Of a stretch of 64,000 bases of DNA, positions 35,392-44,145 are shown in pieces. The notes beneath the pieces were generated by a model. The model made no database searches, was not told the origin of the DNA, and saw only the letters and a list, made by a program, of their open reading frames with translations. Both the position numbers and the translations under genes were made by a program. The DNA is taken from NCBI RefSeq assembly GCF_002007105.1, contig NZ_MVBC01000001.1, forward strand, positions 1 to 64,000. The letters run 5' to 3'. Each line of letters begins with the position of its first letter. The stretch's first letter is position 1. This DNA comes from Hymenobacter sp. CRA2. GTDB lineage: Bacteria > Bacteroidota > Bacteroidia > Cytophagales > Hymenobacteraceae.

Positions 35392-36795
35392 TTACTTCCG
35401 GTATTGCTCGATCAAGCGGGTGAGGGCGCGTTGCTGCTCCAGTTCCGGAAAGAACTCGAACAGCAGGCGGTGCTTGTCGAAGTCCAAAAGTAGGGCATTT
35501 TCGAGTACGTCGTACGCCTGGCGGTAGCGGCCGGCCGCTAACTGGTAGGCGCACAGGCGGTAGAGCAGCTCCGCGTCTTCGGGCAGCAGCTCGGTGGCCG
35601 TCTTCATCAGGTCGATGGCCGCGTCGTAGTTGCCCTGCTCGTAGAGGATGGCGCTCCAGTTAATCCAGCCTTCGGGCATCTCGGGCGCTACCTCGGTGGC
35701 CTTTTCGTAGGCTTCCAGCGCCGAGACGATGTTGCCCACCTGGTACTCAGCCCCGGCCAGGGCCACCCAGTACTCCCCGCTGCCGTCGTACAGGCTCACG
35801 GCCTTGCGGTAGTAGTGCAGGGCCTGAAACCAGTGCTCCTGCGCGTCCAGTATCACCCCGATACCAAACCACGCCTCGTCCATTTCCGGATCCAGGTCGA
35901 TGGCTTTCTGGTAATGGCGGCGTGACTCGTCCCACTTGCGCAGCTTCTCGTAGCACTCCCCGATGTTGCACAGGGCCTCGGCCGTCGGCTGGCCTTCCTC
36001 GTAGCTGAGCTGAAACTCCTCGATGGCGCGCTGGTACTCCTCCATGCTCACGAAGCAGCTCGCCAGGAAAGCGTGCGCCTCGTAGAACTTCGGGTCGATG
36101 ACGATGGCGTAGTCGAAGGCCTGCGCGGAGTTGCCGTACTGCTGGGCTTTGTAATAGGCCTGCCCGAGGTTGTACCAGGCCAGGGCCGAGTACGGGTCCT
36201 CGTCGGTGAAGCGGCGGAAAAACTCCAGGTTGGTTTCCAGCCGGCCCGACACCTCCAGGCAATACAGTAACTCCTGTACCGCCGCGTCGTTGTCGGGGTT
36301 CAGCTTCAGGCTCTGCTTGTAGCTGCGCGCGGCGCTCTTAAACTTCTGCCACTGCTGGTAAGCCAGGCCGAGGTTGAAGTAGATATCGTCGCGCTCGGGG
36401 GCACGCTCGGCGCCCTGCTGGAAGTAGGCCACCGCCGCCGGAAAGTCGCCCTGCTGCGTGGCTACGATGCCGCGGGTCACGGCCACGTCGGCGTTGTCCG
36501 GGTCGCGCTCAGCTACCTCGTCGATCTGCTTCAGGGCTTCCTGGTACTGGCCGCGCATGGCCAGCACCTGCGCCCGATCAATGAGCAGCTCGATGCTAAA
36601 GGGGTACTGAGCTACCGCAGCTTCGCAGGCTTGTAGCGCTTTATCAAATTGGGTGTTCTGGGTATAGTGGTCGATGATGCTTTCAAAATCGGCCAGATCA
36701 AAAAACATCGGTTCGCCATCAGCCAGCATGCGCTCAAAGCGGCGCACCGTTGCCAATACCTCATCCCGTTCCTCAGACTGTTCGTTCATTCTCAT
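35392..36795 (-). CDS. TPR-repeat protein
   Basis: 467 residues from ATG 36795 (MRMNEQSEERDE). It has no signal peptide and no membrane segment, so it is probably cytoplasmic. It is built almost wholly of tetratricopeptide repeats, roughly eleven units of 34, for example DDIYFNLGLAYQQWQKFKSA, SALAWYNLGQAYYKAQQYGN, AEALCNIGECYEKLRKWDES and DEAWFGIGVILDAQEHWFQA. Such proteins are docking scaffolds; no partner can be read from sequence. The longer frame upstream of 36795 is a Gly/Arg-rich shadow of the epimerase gene. Confidence 0.9.
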   Translation of the reverse strand: MRMNEQSEERDEVLATVRRFERMLADGEPMFFDLADFESIIDHYTQNTQFDKALQACEAAVAQYPFSIELLIDRAQVLAMRGQYQEALKQIDEVAERDPDNADVAVTRGIVATQQGDFPAAVAYFQQGAERAPERDDIYFNLGLAYQQWQKFKSAARSYKQSLKLNPDNDAAVQELLYCLEVSGRLETNLEFFRRFTDEDPYSALAWYNLGQAYYKAQQYGNSAQAFDYAIVIDPKFYEAHAFLASCFVSMEEYQRAIEEFQLSYEEGQPTAEALCNIGECYEKLRKWDESRRHYQKAIDLDPEMDEAWFGIGVILDAQEHWFQALHYYRKAVSLYDGSGEYWVALAGAEYQVGNIVSALEAYEKATEVAPEMPEGWINWSAILYEQGNYDAAIDLMKTATELLPEDAELLYRLCAYQLAAGRYRQAYDVLENALLLDFDKHRLLFEFFPELEQQRALTRLIEQYRK

Positions 36796-36875
36796 GTAAT
36801 CAGCAACGGACGCCCCGGCCAACGCGGCCTGAGCCTCCCTCCTCTGTACGGCTCCCGCCTTCCGACGGACAGCCC

Positions 36876-37892
36876 CTAGGGTAGTACAACCCCTTGCGCG
36901 GGCGCGGAGTTCGACACCTGCTGCAACCCGGCGCAGGCCCACCGAATAGTTTCGGCCAGGGGCCGAAACTCCAGCCCCACGGCCCGCTGCACCTTCTCGG
37001 CGCGGTACACCACGGGGCGGCGCCCGGCCCGGGCGGTATCCTTGGTGATGAGCGGCCGCGAGCCGGTAACCAGACTGCGCAGGTGCTCCAGGCGCCAAAT
37101 GGCTTCGGCGGCCCAGTCGGGCACTTCCACCGTCGGGGCTTTCTTACCGAAATACGCTGCGGCCTGCCGAAAAAACTCGATCAGCGGCAGAGCGCCGGCA
37201 CTCAGAATGTACCGCTCGCCCGACACGTCCGATCGGTCCAAAGTCAGCCGCAGCATGGCCTCGACCACGTCGCGCACATCTACAAAATTAACGCTTCCCG
37301 GCGTGTAAAACGAATGCTCGTCGTGGGCATAGCGAAATAAGCGCGTGCTGCTGCGCGTCCAGTCCGTAGCACCTAGGATTACCGAGGGGTTCACGATGAC
37401 AGCGGATAAGCCTTCGGCCACGCCCCGCCACACTTCCGTCTCGCCCAGGTACTTGCTGGTAGCGTAGTGCCCGTGCGCGGCGCCCAGGTCCCACTTGGCC
37501 GTTTCGTCCAGCTCGGGGCCGGTAGCCGTTTCGGGCAGCCCGCCCAGCGCCGCCACCGACGACACGTAGCACAGCCGCACGCCGGGGCGACTCAGGCAGG
37601 CATCTACCACAGCGGCGGTACCTTCCACGTTTACCTGTTGCAGCAGCTCGGCATCCTGCGGCGCGTACGATACCAGCCCGGCGCAGTGAAATACGTGCGT
37701 TACGCCGGCCAGCGCGTCGCGCAGCACTCCGGAGTCGCGCAGCTCGCCCTGCACCCACTCTACCTTGTCGGCGCCCGGCACCTGCCTGGGCACTTGCTCC
37801 CGGTACAGCGCCCGCACGGCCAGCCCGCGCGCCTGCAAGGCCGGAATCAGGTAGGAGCCGATAAGTCCACTGCCGCCGGTAACAAAGATCAT
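36876..37892 (-). CDS. NAD-dependent epimerase/dehydratase (extended SDR)
   Basis: 338 residues from ATG 37892; MIFVTGGSGLIGSYLIPAL begins directly with the Rossmann motif TGGxGxIG. The frame allows a start 16 codons earlier. The active-site triad is partly visible as YVSSVAALGG (Ser) and the Tyr-x-x-x-Lys of HYATSKYLGE. VFHCAGLVSYAPQD and VNPSVILGATDW are family segments. It resembles sugar-nucleotide or dihydroflavonol-4-reductase-like members. It sits 87 bp after the CpsB-like phosphatase and may be part of the exopolysaccharide operon. Confidence 0.9.
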   Translation of the reverse strand: MIFVTGGSGLIGSYLIPALQARGLAVRALYREQVPRQVPGADKVEWVQGELRDSGVLRDALAGVTHVFHCAGLVSYAPQDAELLQQVNVEGTAAVVDACLSRPGVRLCYVSSVAALGGLPETATGPELDETAKWDLGAAHGHYATSKYLGETEVWRGVAEGLSAVIVNPSVILGATDWTRSSTRLFRYAHDEHSFYTPGSVNFVDVRDVVEAMLRLTLDRSDVSGERYILSAGALPLIEFFRQAAAYFGKKAPTVEVPDWAAEAIWRLEHLRSLVTGSRPLITKDTARAGRRPVVYRAEKVQRAVGLEFRPLAETIRWACAGLQQVSNSAPAQGVVLP

Positions 37893-37979
37893 GGGGAAAC
37901 TGGCTTGCTGACTGGAGGCGGCTGGCCGTTGTGCTAACATGGAACAATCAACCGCCGGGCCATTCAGCCATTTGACAAT

Positions 37980-38735
37980 TTAAAGCTCCGTGTTCCGCAA
38001 GGGCAGACGCAGCAGCTTGGTGAGGTAGTCGCTCTGCAGCACGCGCTCCAGCGCCGCCGTGTGCTTGAGGTTGTGGGTGTCGGTCCCGACGAAGTCCACC
38101 ATACCCGAGTCGATAAGCTTTTCGGCCACGCGCTTGGCTCCCGACGAGTAGTAGCCCACCAGGGAGTTCAGGTTCAGCTGCAGCAGCGCGCCATTCGCCT
38201 TGATTTTTTCCAGGTCGGGAAAACGGCCGTACAGGTACGTGTAGCGTTCCGGGTGGGCCAGCACCGGCTGGTAGCCCGCCGATTGCAGCCCGAACACCAC
38301 CTCCTGCAAGTTGAAGGGCTCGTTGATGTAGGATGTCTCGAACAGCACGTAGCGCTTCTCCCCAAAGCTGAGCAGCTCCTCTCCGGTTTCCAGGCGGCGC
38401 ACCAAGGCTTCGTCCAGGTAGTACTCGGCGGCGCAGGCTAGCTCTACCTCAATACCCGCTGCGGTAGCCGCGGCCTGTACCTGCGCCAGCGCCCCGCGGA
38501 TGCCTGCGGGCGTATTGCGGTAAAAGTCGCCCATGATGTGGGGCGTCATGATCAGCTTGCGGTACCCGAAGCTTTGCAGCTTGCGCAGCAGCTCCACCGA
38601 TTGCTCCACGGTTTCGGCGCCGTCGTCGAGCCCGGGCAGCAAATGGGAGTGCATATCAACGCCAAGTCCGGCTAACGACGCCGAAACGCCATTGGCCGGA
38701 CCGCGTCCGAAAAGCTTTTGAAAAAAAGAGGCCAT
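37980..38735 (-). CDS. CpsB/YwqE-like PHP-domain tyrosine phosphatase
   Basis: 251 residues. VDMHSHLLPGLDDGA is the first PHP metal motif (HSHLLPGLDDG); LIMTPHIMGDFY is the second; ELACAAEYYLDEAL, PVLAHPERYTYL and VDFVGTDTHN supply the remaining ligands. This family removes phosphate from the tyrosine-rich tail of the capsule kinase. The gene starts 12 bp after the Wzc-like kinase, the classic kinase/phosphatase pairing controlling polysaccharide export. Confidence 0.93.
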   Translation of the reverse strand: MASFFQKLFGRGPANGVSASLAGLGVDMHSHLLPGLDDGAETVEQSVELLRKLQSFGYRKLIMTPHIMGDFYRNTPAGIRGALAQVQAAATAAGIEVELACAAEYYLDEALVRRLETGEELLSFGEKRYVLFETSYINEPFNLQEVVFGLQSAGYQPVLAHPERYTYLYGRFPDLEKIKANGALLQLNLNSLVGYYSSGAKRVAEKLIDSGMVDFVGTDTHNLKHTAALERVLQSDYLTKLLRLPLRNTEL

Positions 38736-38747
38736 AGAGGCGGCAAC

Positions 38748-41243
38748 TTACGAAAAGCGGCGGCGCAGGCGCGCCAGCAGGCCTTTGGGTGCCTGCGCTT
38801 CCTCGTAGTACCCGTAGCCGGTACCGTAGCCGTACCCGTACCCATACCCGTAGCCGTACCCGTAGCCGTACATGCCGCCAGCCTTGGCATCGTTCAGCAC
38901 GGTGGTCAGCTTAGTGAAGCTGCCGCCGCGCACCAGCTTGTTAATGTTCTTGAGGAAGGCCTTTTTGGAGTAGCCGGCGCGCACAATATAGATGGGTACG
39001 TCTACTTTGCGCATGATCAGAATACCGTCGGTTACCAGACCCACCGGCGGCGTATCGATGATGATTACGTCGTAGGTGCGCTTGAGCTCTTCCAGCATGC
39101 GGTCGAACTGCGGGTGCAGAATCAGCTCCGAGGGGTTGGGCGGCGTCGGGCCGGCCGAAATGAAGTCCAGCGTCGGAATGTTGGTGTGCTGAATGCACTC
39201 CTGCACTGAGTGGCGGTCAATCAGAATGGTGCTGACGCCGCGGGTGTTTTCCGCGTCGAAGGCCAGGTTTACCTTCGGCTTGCGCATGTCCAGGTCGATG
39301 ATAACTACGCGCTGATCCGACAGGGCAATGATGCCGCCCAGGTTTACGGCCACGAAGGTCTTGCCTTCCCCCGAAATCGTCGAGGTAATGGAAATCAGGC
39401 GCTTCTGCTTGGAGTTGGCCATGAACTCCAGGTTGGTACGAATCGAGCGGATGGCCTCCGAAATAGCCGACTTCGGGTTCTTGTCGACGATGAGCTTCGA
39501 CACGGCCAGCTTCTCCTTTTCGTACGAGGGCACCACGCCCAGCACCGGCGCCGAGGAGTTGCGCTCCAGCTCCCGGATGTTGGTCACGGTGTTGTGCAGC
39601 AGGTAGCGCCCTGCCACCAGGCCCAGGCCCAGCACCGTGCCCAGCGCCAGCCCGATGGCGTACACCATGAGCTTAACCGGATAAATGGGTGACCCCGGCG
39701 TGCTGGCCGGCGACAAGATCTGGAAGTCGGCCGTGGTACCGGCTTTCTGGATGTTGAACTCTACCTTCTTGTCCATCAGCATGAGGTAGGACTTCTCGTA
39801 GAGTTCCAACGGGCGGCGCAGGCGCGCCAGCTCAGTTTCCTTCTGCGGCAGTGCCAGCAGCTGGCTGTTGAACTCCCCGTTGCGGCGGTCCAACGCGCTG
39901 ATTTCTTCCCGCACCAGCTTCACATCCTGCTGCAGCAGCTTCTGAATGTTCGACTTGGTTTTTTGCAGCTGGTCTTCCTTGATGCGGACGGCCGTGGTAG
40001 CATTCGGCTGGTACGATTGCAGCACTTTGCGCATTTCGCGCTGCTGCTCGTTGAGGAAGCCGATTTGCTGACTTAGCACGGGGTCTTCCAGCGCGGCTAG
40101 GCCTGGAATGCTCTGCTCCACCGTTTCGTCGTCCTTGGTGAGGCGCTCCTGCTCCACCAAGCGGGTGATTTCCGTCAGGACGGTAGCCTTGCGCAGCAGC
40201 TTCTCCCGCTCCTTCTGCAGCTCCGACAGCTCCTGGGTAATGGCGCCGAGGTCGGATTTGGCGTCGTAGGTCTTGTTCTGCTTGACAAAGTTCTGCAACG
40301 CTTCTTCGGCGTTCTGCAGTTTGTCGCGGTTTTCCACCAGCTGCCCGTCCAGGAAGGTCAGCGTTTGCTGCGTGGCCTGGTTGGTGCGGGCTAGCTTTAC
40401 CTGCAGGTACACCGAATCAATTTTGTTGACGATGTCGCGGGCCTTGGCCGGGTTGTTATCGGTAAAGGAAATGCCAATGGTGCTGGCGTCGGGATTGATG
40501 ACGCTAACGCCCAGGTTCGAGCCGAGGTAGCCGTTGATGGAGCCCGGGTCTTTGATGATAAAGTAGTAAGCGCCTTCCGTATCCTGCGGGTTGAAGTGCT
40601 TGGTCGGCTGCAGCTCCAGCGTAAAGCCGGGCGTGGTAATGGGCTGCCCAAAGCGGTACTCGCCTTCCGTTTCTCCCGCTCCGGCCGGATAAGACAGCTT
40701 AAAGCGCTGCGCATCCAGCAGTTTCACGCTGAATTTGAGGTTAAACTGGCTGGGCTCCCGCACCGTGTACGTGACGTGGAAGGGCGAAACTCCGTAGAGT
40801 TCGGTTTCCAGCACCGTACCCTCGGCGTAGTAGTTCACGTCCAGCGGCAGCGAATCGCGCAGCCGGGTGTAAATCAGGTCCGACTTGATCAACTCCACTT
40901 CGCCGGCCAGCTGGCTCATGCTCTGGCGCGGATCGGCCGCGCCGGGCGGCAGCAAACCCAGCTGCCCGGCTTCGGTCTTCTCGTCGATCTTGATGGTCGA
41001 GCTCGACTGATAAATGGGCTTCGTGTAGCGCAGGTAGGTCCAGCTTGCACCCAGCCCGAGCAGAATCAGCAGGATCATCCACGGCAGGCTCCGCCGCGTC
41101 ACGGACAGCAACAGCGGCAGGTCCAATCCCCCGCCGACGTTGTCATCATCCGACTCGGAAGCGGGCGGCGCCGGCGTGTTGACGCCGCCGCTCGTAGCGT
41201 TCCGAATCAATTCCTCCAACTCAGCATTTTCGTTTACAGCCAT
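38748..41243 (-). CDS. Wzc-like polysaccharide co-polymerase and tyrosine autokinase
   Basis: 831 residues in the inner membrane. The Wzz domain begins after the first membrane segment (LPWMILLILLGLGASW, about 55-72). A long coiled-coil periplasmic part (about 270-470) leads to the second segment (MVYAIGLALGTVLGLGLVAG). The cytoplasmic kinase has Walker A SGEGKT, Walker A' VVIIDLDMRKP and Walker B VIIIDTPP. The C-terminus carries an 11-tyrosine cluster arranged as Tyr-Gly repeats. The autokinase cycles with the phosphatase encoded 12 bp downstream and works with the Wza-like exporter upstream. Confidence 0.95.
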   Translation of the reverse strand: MAVNENAELEELIRNATSGGVNTPAPPASESDDDNVGGGLDLPLLLSVTRRSLPWMILLILLGLGASWTYLRYTKPIYQSSSTIKIDEKTEAGQLGLLPPGAADPRQSMSQLAGEVELIKSDLIYTRLRDSLPLDVNYYAEGTVLETELYGVSPFHVTYTVREPSQFNLKFSVKLLDAQRFKLSYPAGAGETEGEYRFGQPITTPGFTLELQPTKHFNPQDTEGAYYFIIKDPGSINGYLGSNLGVSVINPDASTIGISFTDNNPAKARDIVNKIDSVYLQVKLARTNQATQQTLTFLDGQLVENRDKLQNAEEALQNFVKQNKTYDAKSDLGAITQELSELQKEREKLLRKATVLTEITRLVEQERLTKDDETVEQSIPGLAALEDPVLSQQIGFLNEQQREMRKVLQSYQPNATTAVRIKEDQLQKTKSNIQKLLQQDVKLVREEISALDRRNGEFNSQLLALPQKETELARLRRPLELYEKSYLMLMDKKVEFNIQKAGTTADFQILSPASTPGSPIYPVKLMVYAIGLALGTVLGLGLVAGRYLLHNTVTNIRELERNSSAPVLGVVPSYEKEKLAVSKLIVDKNPKSAISEAIRSIRTNLEFMANSKQKRLISITSTISGEGKTFVAVNLGGIIALSDQRVVIIDLDMRKPKVNLAFDAENTRGVSTILIDRHSVQECIQHTNIPTLDFISAGPTPPNPSELILHPQFDRMLEELKRTYDVIIIDTPPVGLVTDGILIMRKVDVPIYIVRAGYSKKAFLKNINKLVRGGSFTKLTTVLNDAKAGGMYGYGYGYGYGYGYGYGTGYGYYEEAQAPKGLLARLRRRFS
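38802..38873 (-). repeat. Tyr-Gly hexanucleotide repeat in the kinase tail
   Basis: An approximately 6-bp repeat (TACGGG/TACGGC on the coding strand) encodes eight consecutive Tyr-Gly pairs, then Thr-Gly, Tyr-Gly and Tyr-Tyr. Codons vary at third positions (TAC/TAT, GGG/GGC/GGT), so the repeat is not freshly made by slippage alone. Confidence 0.9.
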
Positions 41244-41299
41244 ACTAGGCGCAGTAGCTTATTCAAGTAGGAACGGGGTTCCGTCCCGGAAGGTGTTTA

Positions 41300-42229
41300 T
41301 TAGAAAGTTCTAATAATCAGAAGGTACGTCGTGAACAAAGTCAACGCGGTGGTCACGTAGGGCAGTACATCCCGGAACCCCTCCGTAAACGGCTGGCGGA
41401 CCGGATCGATGTAGATTACATCGTTGGGCTCCACTTGCAGGTTGGCCCGGCGCATCCCCTCAATGGTCGTCAGGTCAATTACCTGCACCTGCGGATTTTT
41501 CAGGTCGCCCCGAATCAAGCGGATGTTGTCGGCCCGGCCGATAGACATGTTCGTGACATTGCTGCCCCCCGTCTGGCCGCCACCGCCGATGCCTCCTACT
41601 GCCGCCAATACTTCCAAGAGGTTCATGTTTTCGTTGAGCAACGGGACAATGCGCCCGCCCGGACTGCCGAGCACGATAACGCGGTTGTTGGTTACCCGCG
41701 TGGCTACGTACACGTCCTTGTAGTACTTGGTGTAGCGCACTTGCAGCAGGCTATCCGCCTCCAGCAAGGTCAGGCCCGCCACTTTTACCATATCCACCAT
41801 GGGAAGTTTCACCTGCCCATCAGCCTGCACCAGAAACTCGCTGTTGCCAGGAGCCTGCTGCGTGCTGCCGGTACTGATGCCGCCACCACCACCCGTACTC
41901 GGCGTAATCCGCGGAATGCTGGTTGCCCCTGAACCCGAATTGAGCCCGCCCGGGTTCCCGAATTGTAATTCTCCGTTAGGATCCAGAATTCGCTCACCCT
42001 TATTGGTGTACACCCGCACCTCCAGGTAATCGTTGGGCCGGATGCGGTATTGCTGCTCGGCGCGGTTTACGGCTTTGCGCAGCTTCAGCGTATCGGTCCC
42101 TTCGGGCAGGCGGAACATGGTGTTCTGGCGGTACAGATTCGACGTCGCGCACGACGACAGGCCCAGCACCAACGGGGCAAGCAACCACAAATGGCGAAGC
42201 CACTCACGGCCTAATTTCAAACAGCGCAT
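41300..42229 (-). CDS. Wza-like polysaccharide export lipoprotein
   Basis: 309 residues from ATG 42229 (MRCLKLGREW). The signal peptide ends in lipobox LSSC (Cys27), so it is an outer-membrane lipoprotein. The Poly_export domain (about 55-190: YRIRPNDYLEVRVYTNKGER, FLVQADGQVKLPMVD) is interrupted by a Gly/Ser/Thr-rich insert (about 95-130). An SLBB domain follows (about 200-285; NNRVIVLGSPGGRIVPLL). It ends with a hydrophobic segment, VTTALTLFTTYLLIIRTF. It is the first gene of the exopolysaccharide operon; the kinase starts 56 bp later. Confidence 0.92.
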   Translation of the reverse strand: MRCLKLGREWLRHLWLLAPLVLGLSSCATSNLYRQNTMFRLPEGTDTLKLRKAVNRAEQQYRIRPNDYLEVRVYTNKGERILDPNGELQFGNPGGLNSGSGATSIPRITPSTGGGGGISTGSTQQAPGNSEFLVQADGQVKLPMVDMVKVAGLTLLEADSLLQVRYTKYYKDVYVATRVTNNRVIVLGSPGGRIVPLLNENMNLLEVLAAVGGIGGGGQTGGSNVTNMSIGRADNIRLIRGDLKNPQVQVIDLTTIEGMRRANLQVEPNDVIYIDPVRQPFTEGFRDVLPYVTTALTLFTTYLLIIRTF

Positions 42230-42459
42230 GCAGGCAGAAGCTAAAAGAAATTTAAGGCAGGGGCAACGCGGAACGTGCACCAATCCTTGTGGTTTATCCC
42301 AAAAAACCTTCAAAGAAACCGAATTACCGGGCCGCATCAAAATTGGGGCCGAACAGCCAGTGGCGGCGGGTAGTAAAAAACCGTACCTTAGCCCAACCCA
42401 AACGAGCGTTTGTTTTTCTCGTTCTACTTCTCCCATCATTCCCACTATTCTCTACTGCC

Positions 42460-43599
42460 ATGGAACTGGTAGCCACCGAAAACCAAACGATGATTGCCCA
42501 GATGGTGCGCGATTTTGGCGCTACCCACATCAAACCCCACATGCGGGAATGGGACGACACCCAGGAATTTCCCGTGGAGGTGTTTCATAAGCTGGGCGAA
42601 CTGGGCCTGATGGGCGTGCTGGTGCCGACGGAGTACGGCGGGGCCGGCTTTGGCTACACCGAATACGTGACGGCCATTGCCGAGCTGTCGAAGATTGATC
42701 CGAGCATCGGCCTTTCCATGGCGGCCCATAACTCGCTGTGCACCGGGCACATCCTGCAGCATGCCTCCGAGGAGCAGAAGCGCAAGTACCTGCCCAAGCT
42801 GGCTTCGGGCGAGTGGATTGGCGCCTGGGGCCTGACCGAGCCCAACACTGGCTCCGACGCAGGCAACATGCGCACCACCGCCGTGCTCGACGGCGACCAT
42901 TACGTGCTCAACGGCGCCAAGAACTTCATCACCCACGGCAAGTCGGGCAACGTGGCCGTGGTTATTGCCCGCACCGGCGAGATGGGCGACTCGCACGGTA
43001 TGACGGCTTTCATTATTGAGCGCGGCACTCCGGGCTTCGCTGCCGGCCGCAAGGAAGACAAGCTGGGCATGCGTGCTTCGGAAACCACTGAGCTGATCTT
43101 CACCGACTGCCGCGTGCCCGTGGAAAACGTCATCGGCAAGGTAGGCGACGGATTCGTGCAGGCGCTGAAAGTGCTCGACGGCGGCCGCATCAGCATTGCC
43201 GCCCTCTCGCTGGGCATCGCGCAGGGCGCCTTCGAGGCGGCACTGCAGTACTCCAAGGAGCGCCAGCAGTTCAACCAGCCCATCAGCAACTTCCAGGGCA
43301 TTTCGTTTAAGCTGGCCGATATGGCCACCGAAATCGAGGCAGCCTCGCTGCTGACCTACCGCGCCGCCGACATGAAGGACCAGGGCCTGAGCATCAACCG
43401 TGAATCGGCCATGGCCAAGCTTTACGCTTCCGAAGTGTGCGTGCGCGTGGCCAACGAAGGCGTGCAGATTTTCGGCGGCTACGGCTATACCAAGGACTAC
43501 CCGGCCGAGAAGTTCTACCGCGACTCCAAGCTGTGCACCATCGGCGAAGGCACTTCTGAGATTCAGAAGCTGGTTATTGCCCGCACAATTCTGAAGTAA
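42460..43599 (+). CDS. Acyl-CoA dehydrogenase
   Basis: 379 residues, an FAD enzyme of fatty-acid or branched-chain acyl-CoA oxidation. ATG 42460 ([12 protein letters not shown]) fits the family; the upstream open frame of 57 codons overlaps the Wza-like promoter region. Motifs: [17 protein letters not shown] (first signature), [42 protein letters not shown] and the second signature [20 protein letters not shown]. The catalytic base is Glu363 in IGEGTSEIQ, the position used by short-chain enzymes. Closest in feel to butyryl-CoA dehydrogenases. Divergent from the exopolysaccharide operon. Confidence 0.95.
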   Translation: MELVATENQTMIAQMVRDFGATHIKPHMREWDDTQEFPVEVFHKLGELGLMGVLVPTEYGGAGFGYTEYVTAIAELSKIDPSIGLSMAAHNSLCTGHILQHASEEQKRKYLPKLASGEWIGAWGLTEPNTGSDAGNMRTTAVLDGDHYVLNGAKNFITHGKSGNVAVVIARTGEMGDSHGMTAFIIERGTPGFAAGRKEDKLGMRASETTELIFTDCRVPVENVIGKVGDGFVQALKVLDGGRISIAALSLGIAQGAFEAALQYSKERQQFNQPISNFQGISFKLADMATEIEAASLLTYRAADMKDQGLSINRESAMAKLYASEVCVRVANEGVQIFGGYGYTKDYPAEKFYRDSKLCTIGEGTSEIQKLVIARTILK

Positions 43600-43731
43600 A
43601 CGTCCGCTGCTTCTTCGCTTTGGCCGCTAGCCTACGCGGCTGGGTATCGCCGAAAAATTTGGCTGCCCGGCCGCGTAAGCCATTTGGAACAGTCTGCCAA
43701 GCGGTTGCGGCAAAAAAATCGGCGCAAGCCG

Positions 43732-43761
43732 TGCATTCGTCAAAATCTCTGGCTATCTTTG
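43732..43761 (+). promoter_or_regulatory. Promoter of rpsU
   Basis: TATCTTTG (43754-43761) is an exact TAnnTTTG box, with TG (43732-43733) 20 bp upstream. The start codon at 43799 leaves a leader of about 30 nt. Confidence 0.65.
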
Positions 43762-43798
43762 CGGCCCTTAAACTCAGAAACTCCACGCTTTCTTTTTT

Positions 43799-43990
43799 AT
43801 GCTCATCGTCCAAATCAAGGAAAACGAGTCGGTTGACCGCGCGCTGAAACGTTTCAAAAAGAAATTCGAGCGCACGGGCGTGCTGAAAGAGCTGCGCCGC
43901 CGCACGTTCTTCCAGAAGCCTTCGATTACGAAGCGCAAGCAGAAGATCAAGGCTGCCTACAAGCAGGCGATGTACGGCCAGCAGGACTAG
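43799..43990 (+). CDS. rpsU: 30S ribosomal protein bS21
   Basis: 63 residues, the full length for the family. LIVQIKENESVDRALKRFKK is the bS21 N-terminus, and GVLKELRRRTFFQKPSITKR then KQKIKAAYK the basic C-terminal part that lies near the 3' end of 16S rRNA. In Bacteroidota this protein helps hide the anti-Shine-Dalgarno sequence. The leader has no purine-rich Shine-Dalgarno stretch (it reads CTCCACGCTTTCTTTTTT before ATG). A strong terminator separates it from xerC. Confidence 0.97.
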   Translation: MLIVQIKENESVDRALKRFKKKFERTGVLKELRRRTFFQKPSITKRKQKIKAAYKQAMYGQQD

Positions 43991-44042
43991 TTCTGCACCG
44001 TCTATAAGCAAGCAGGCTAAGGCTCAGCGTGCTACCAGATTC

Positions 44043-44087
44043 ACGGCCAGCCAGCCCATTCCGCATGGGCTGGCTGGCCGTTTTTTA
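44043..44087 (+). terminator. Terminator after rpsU
   Basis: ACGGCCAGCCAGCCCAT (44043-44059), loop TCCGC, exact complement 44065-44081, then TTTTTAT. It is a textbook intrinsic terminator. Confidence 0.92.
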
Positions 44088-44145
44088 TGTTTTTATATTC
44101 CGGCCGGTTGCCTACATTGGCCATCCGCCACCGCGGCTTTCCTGC

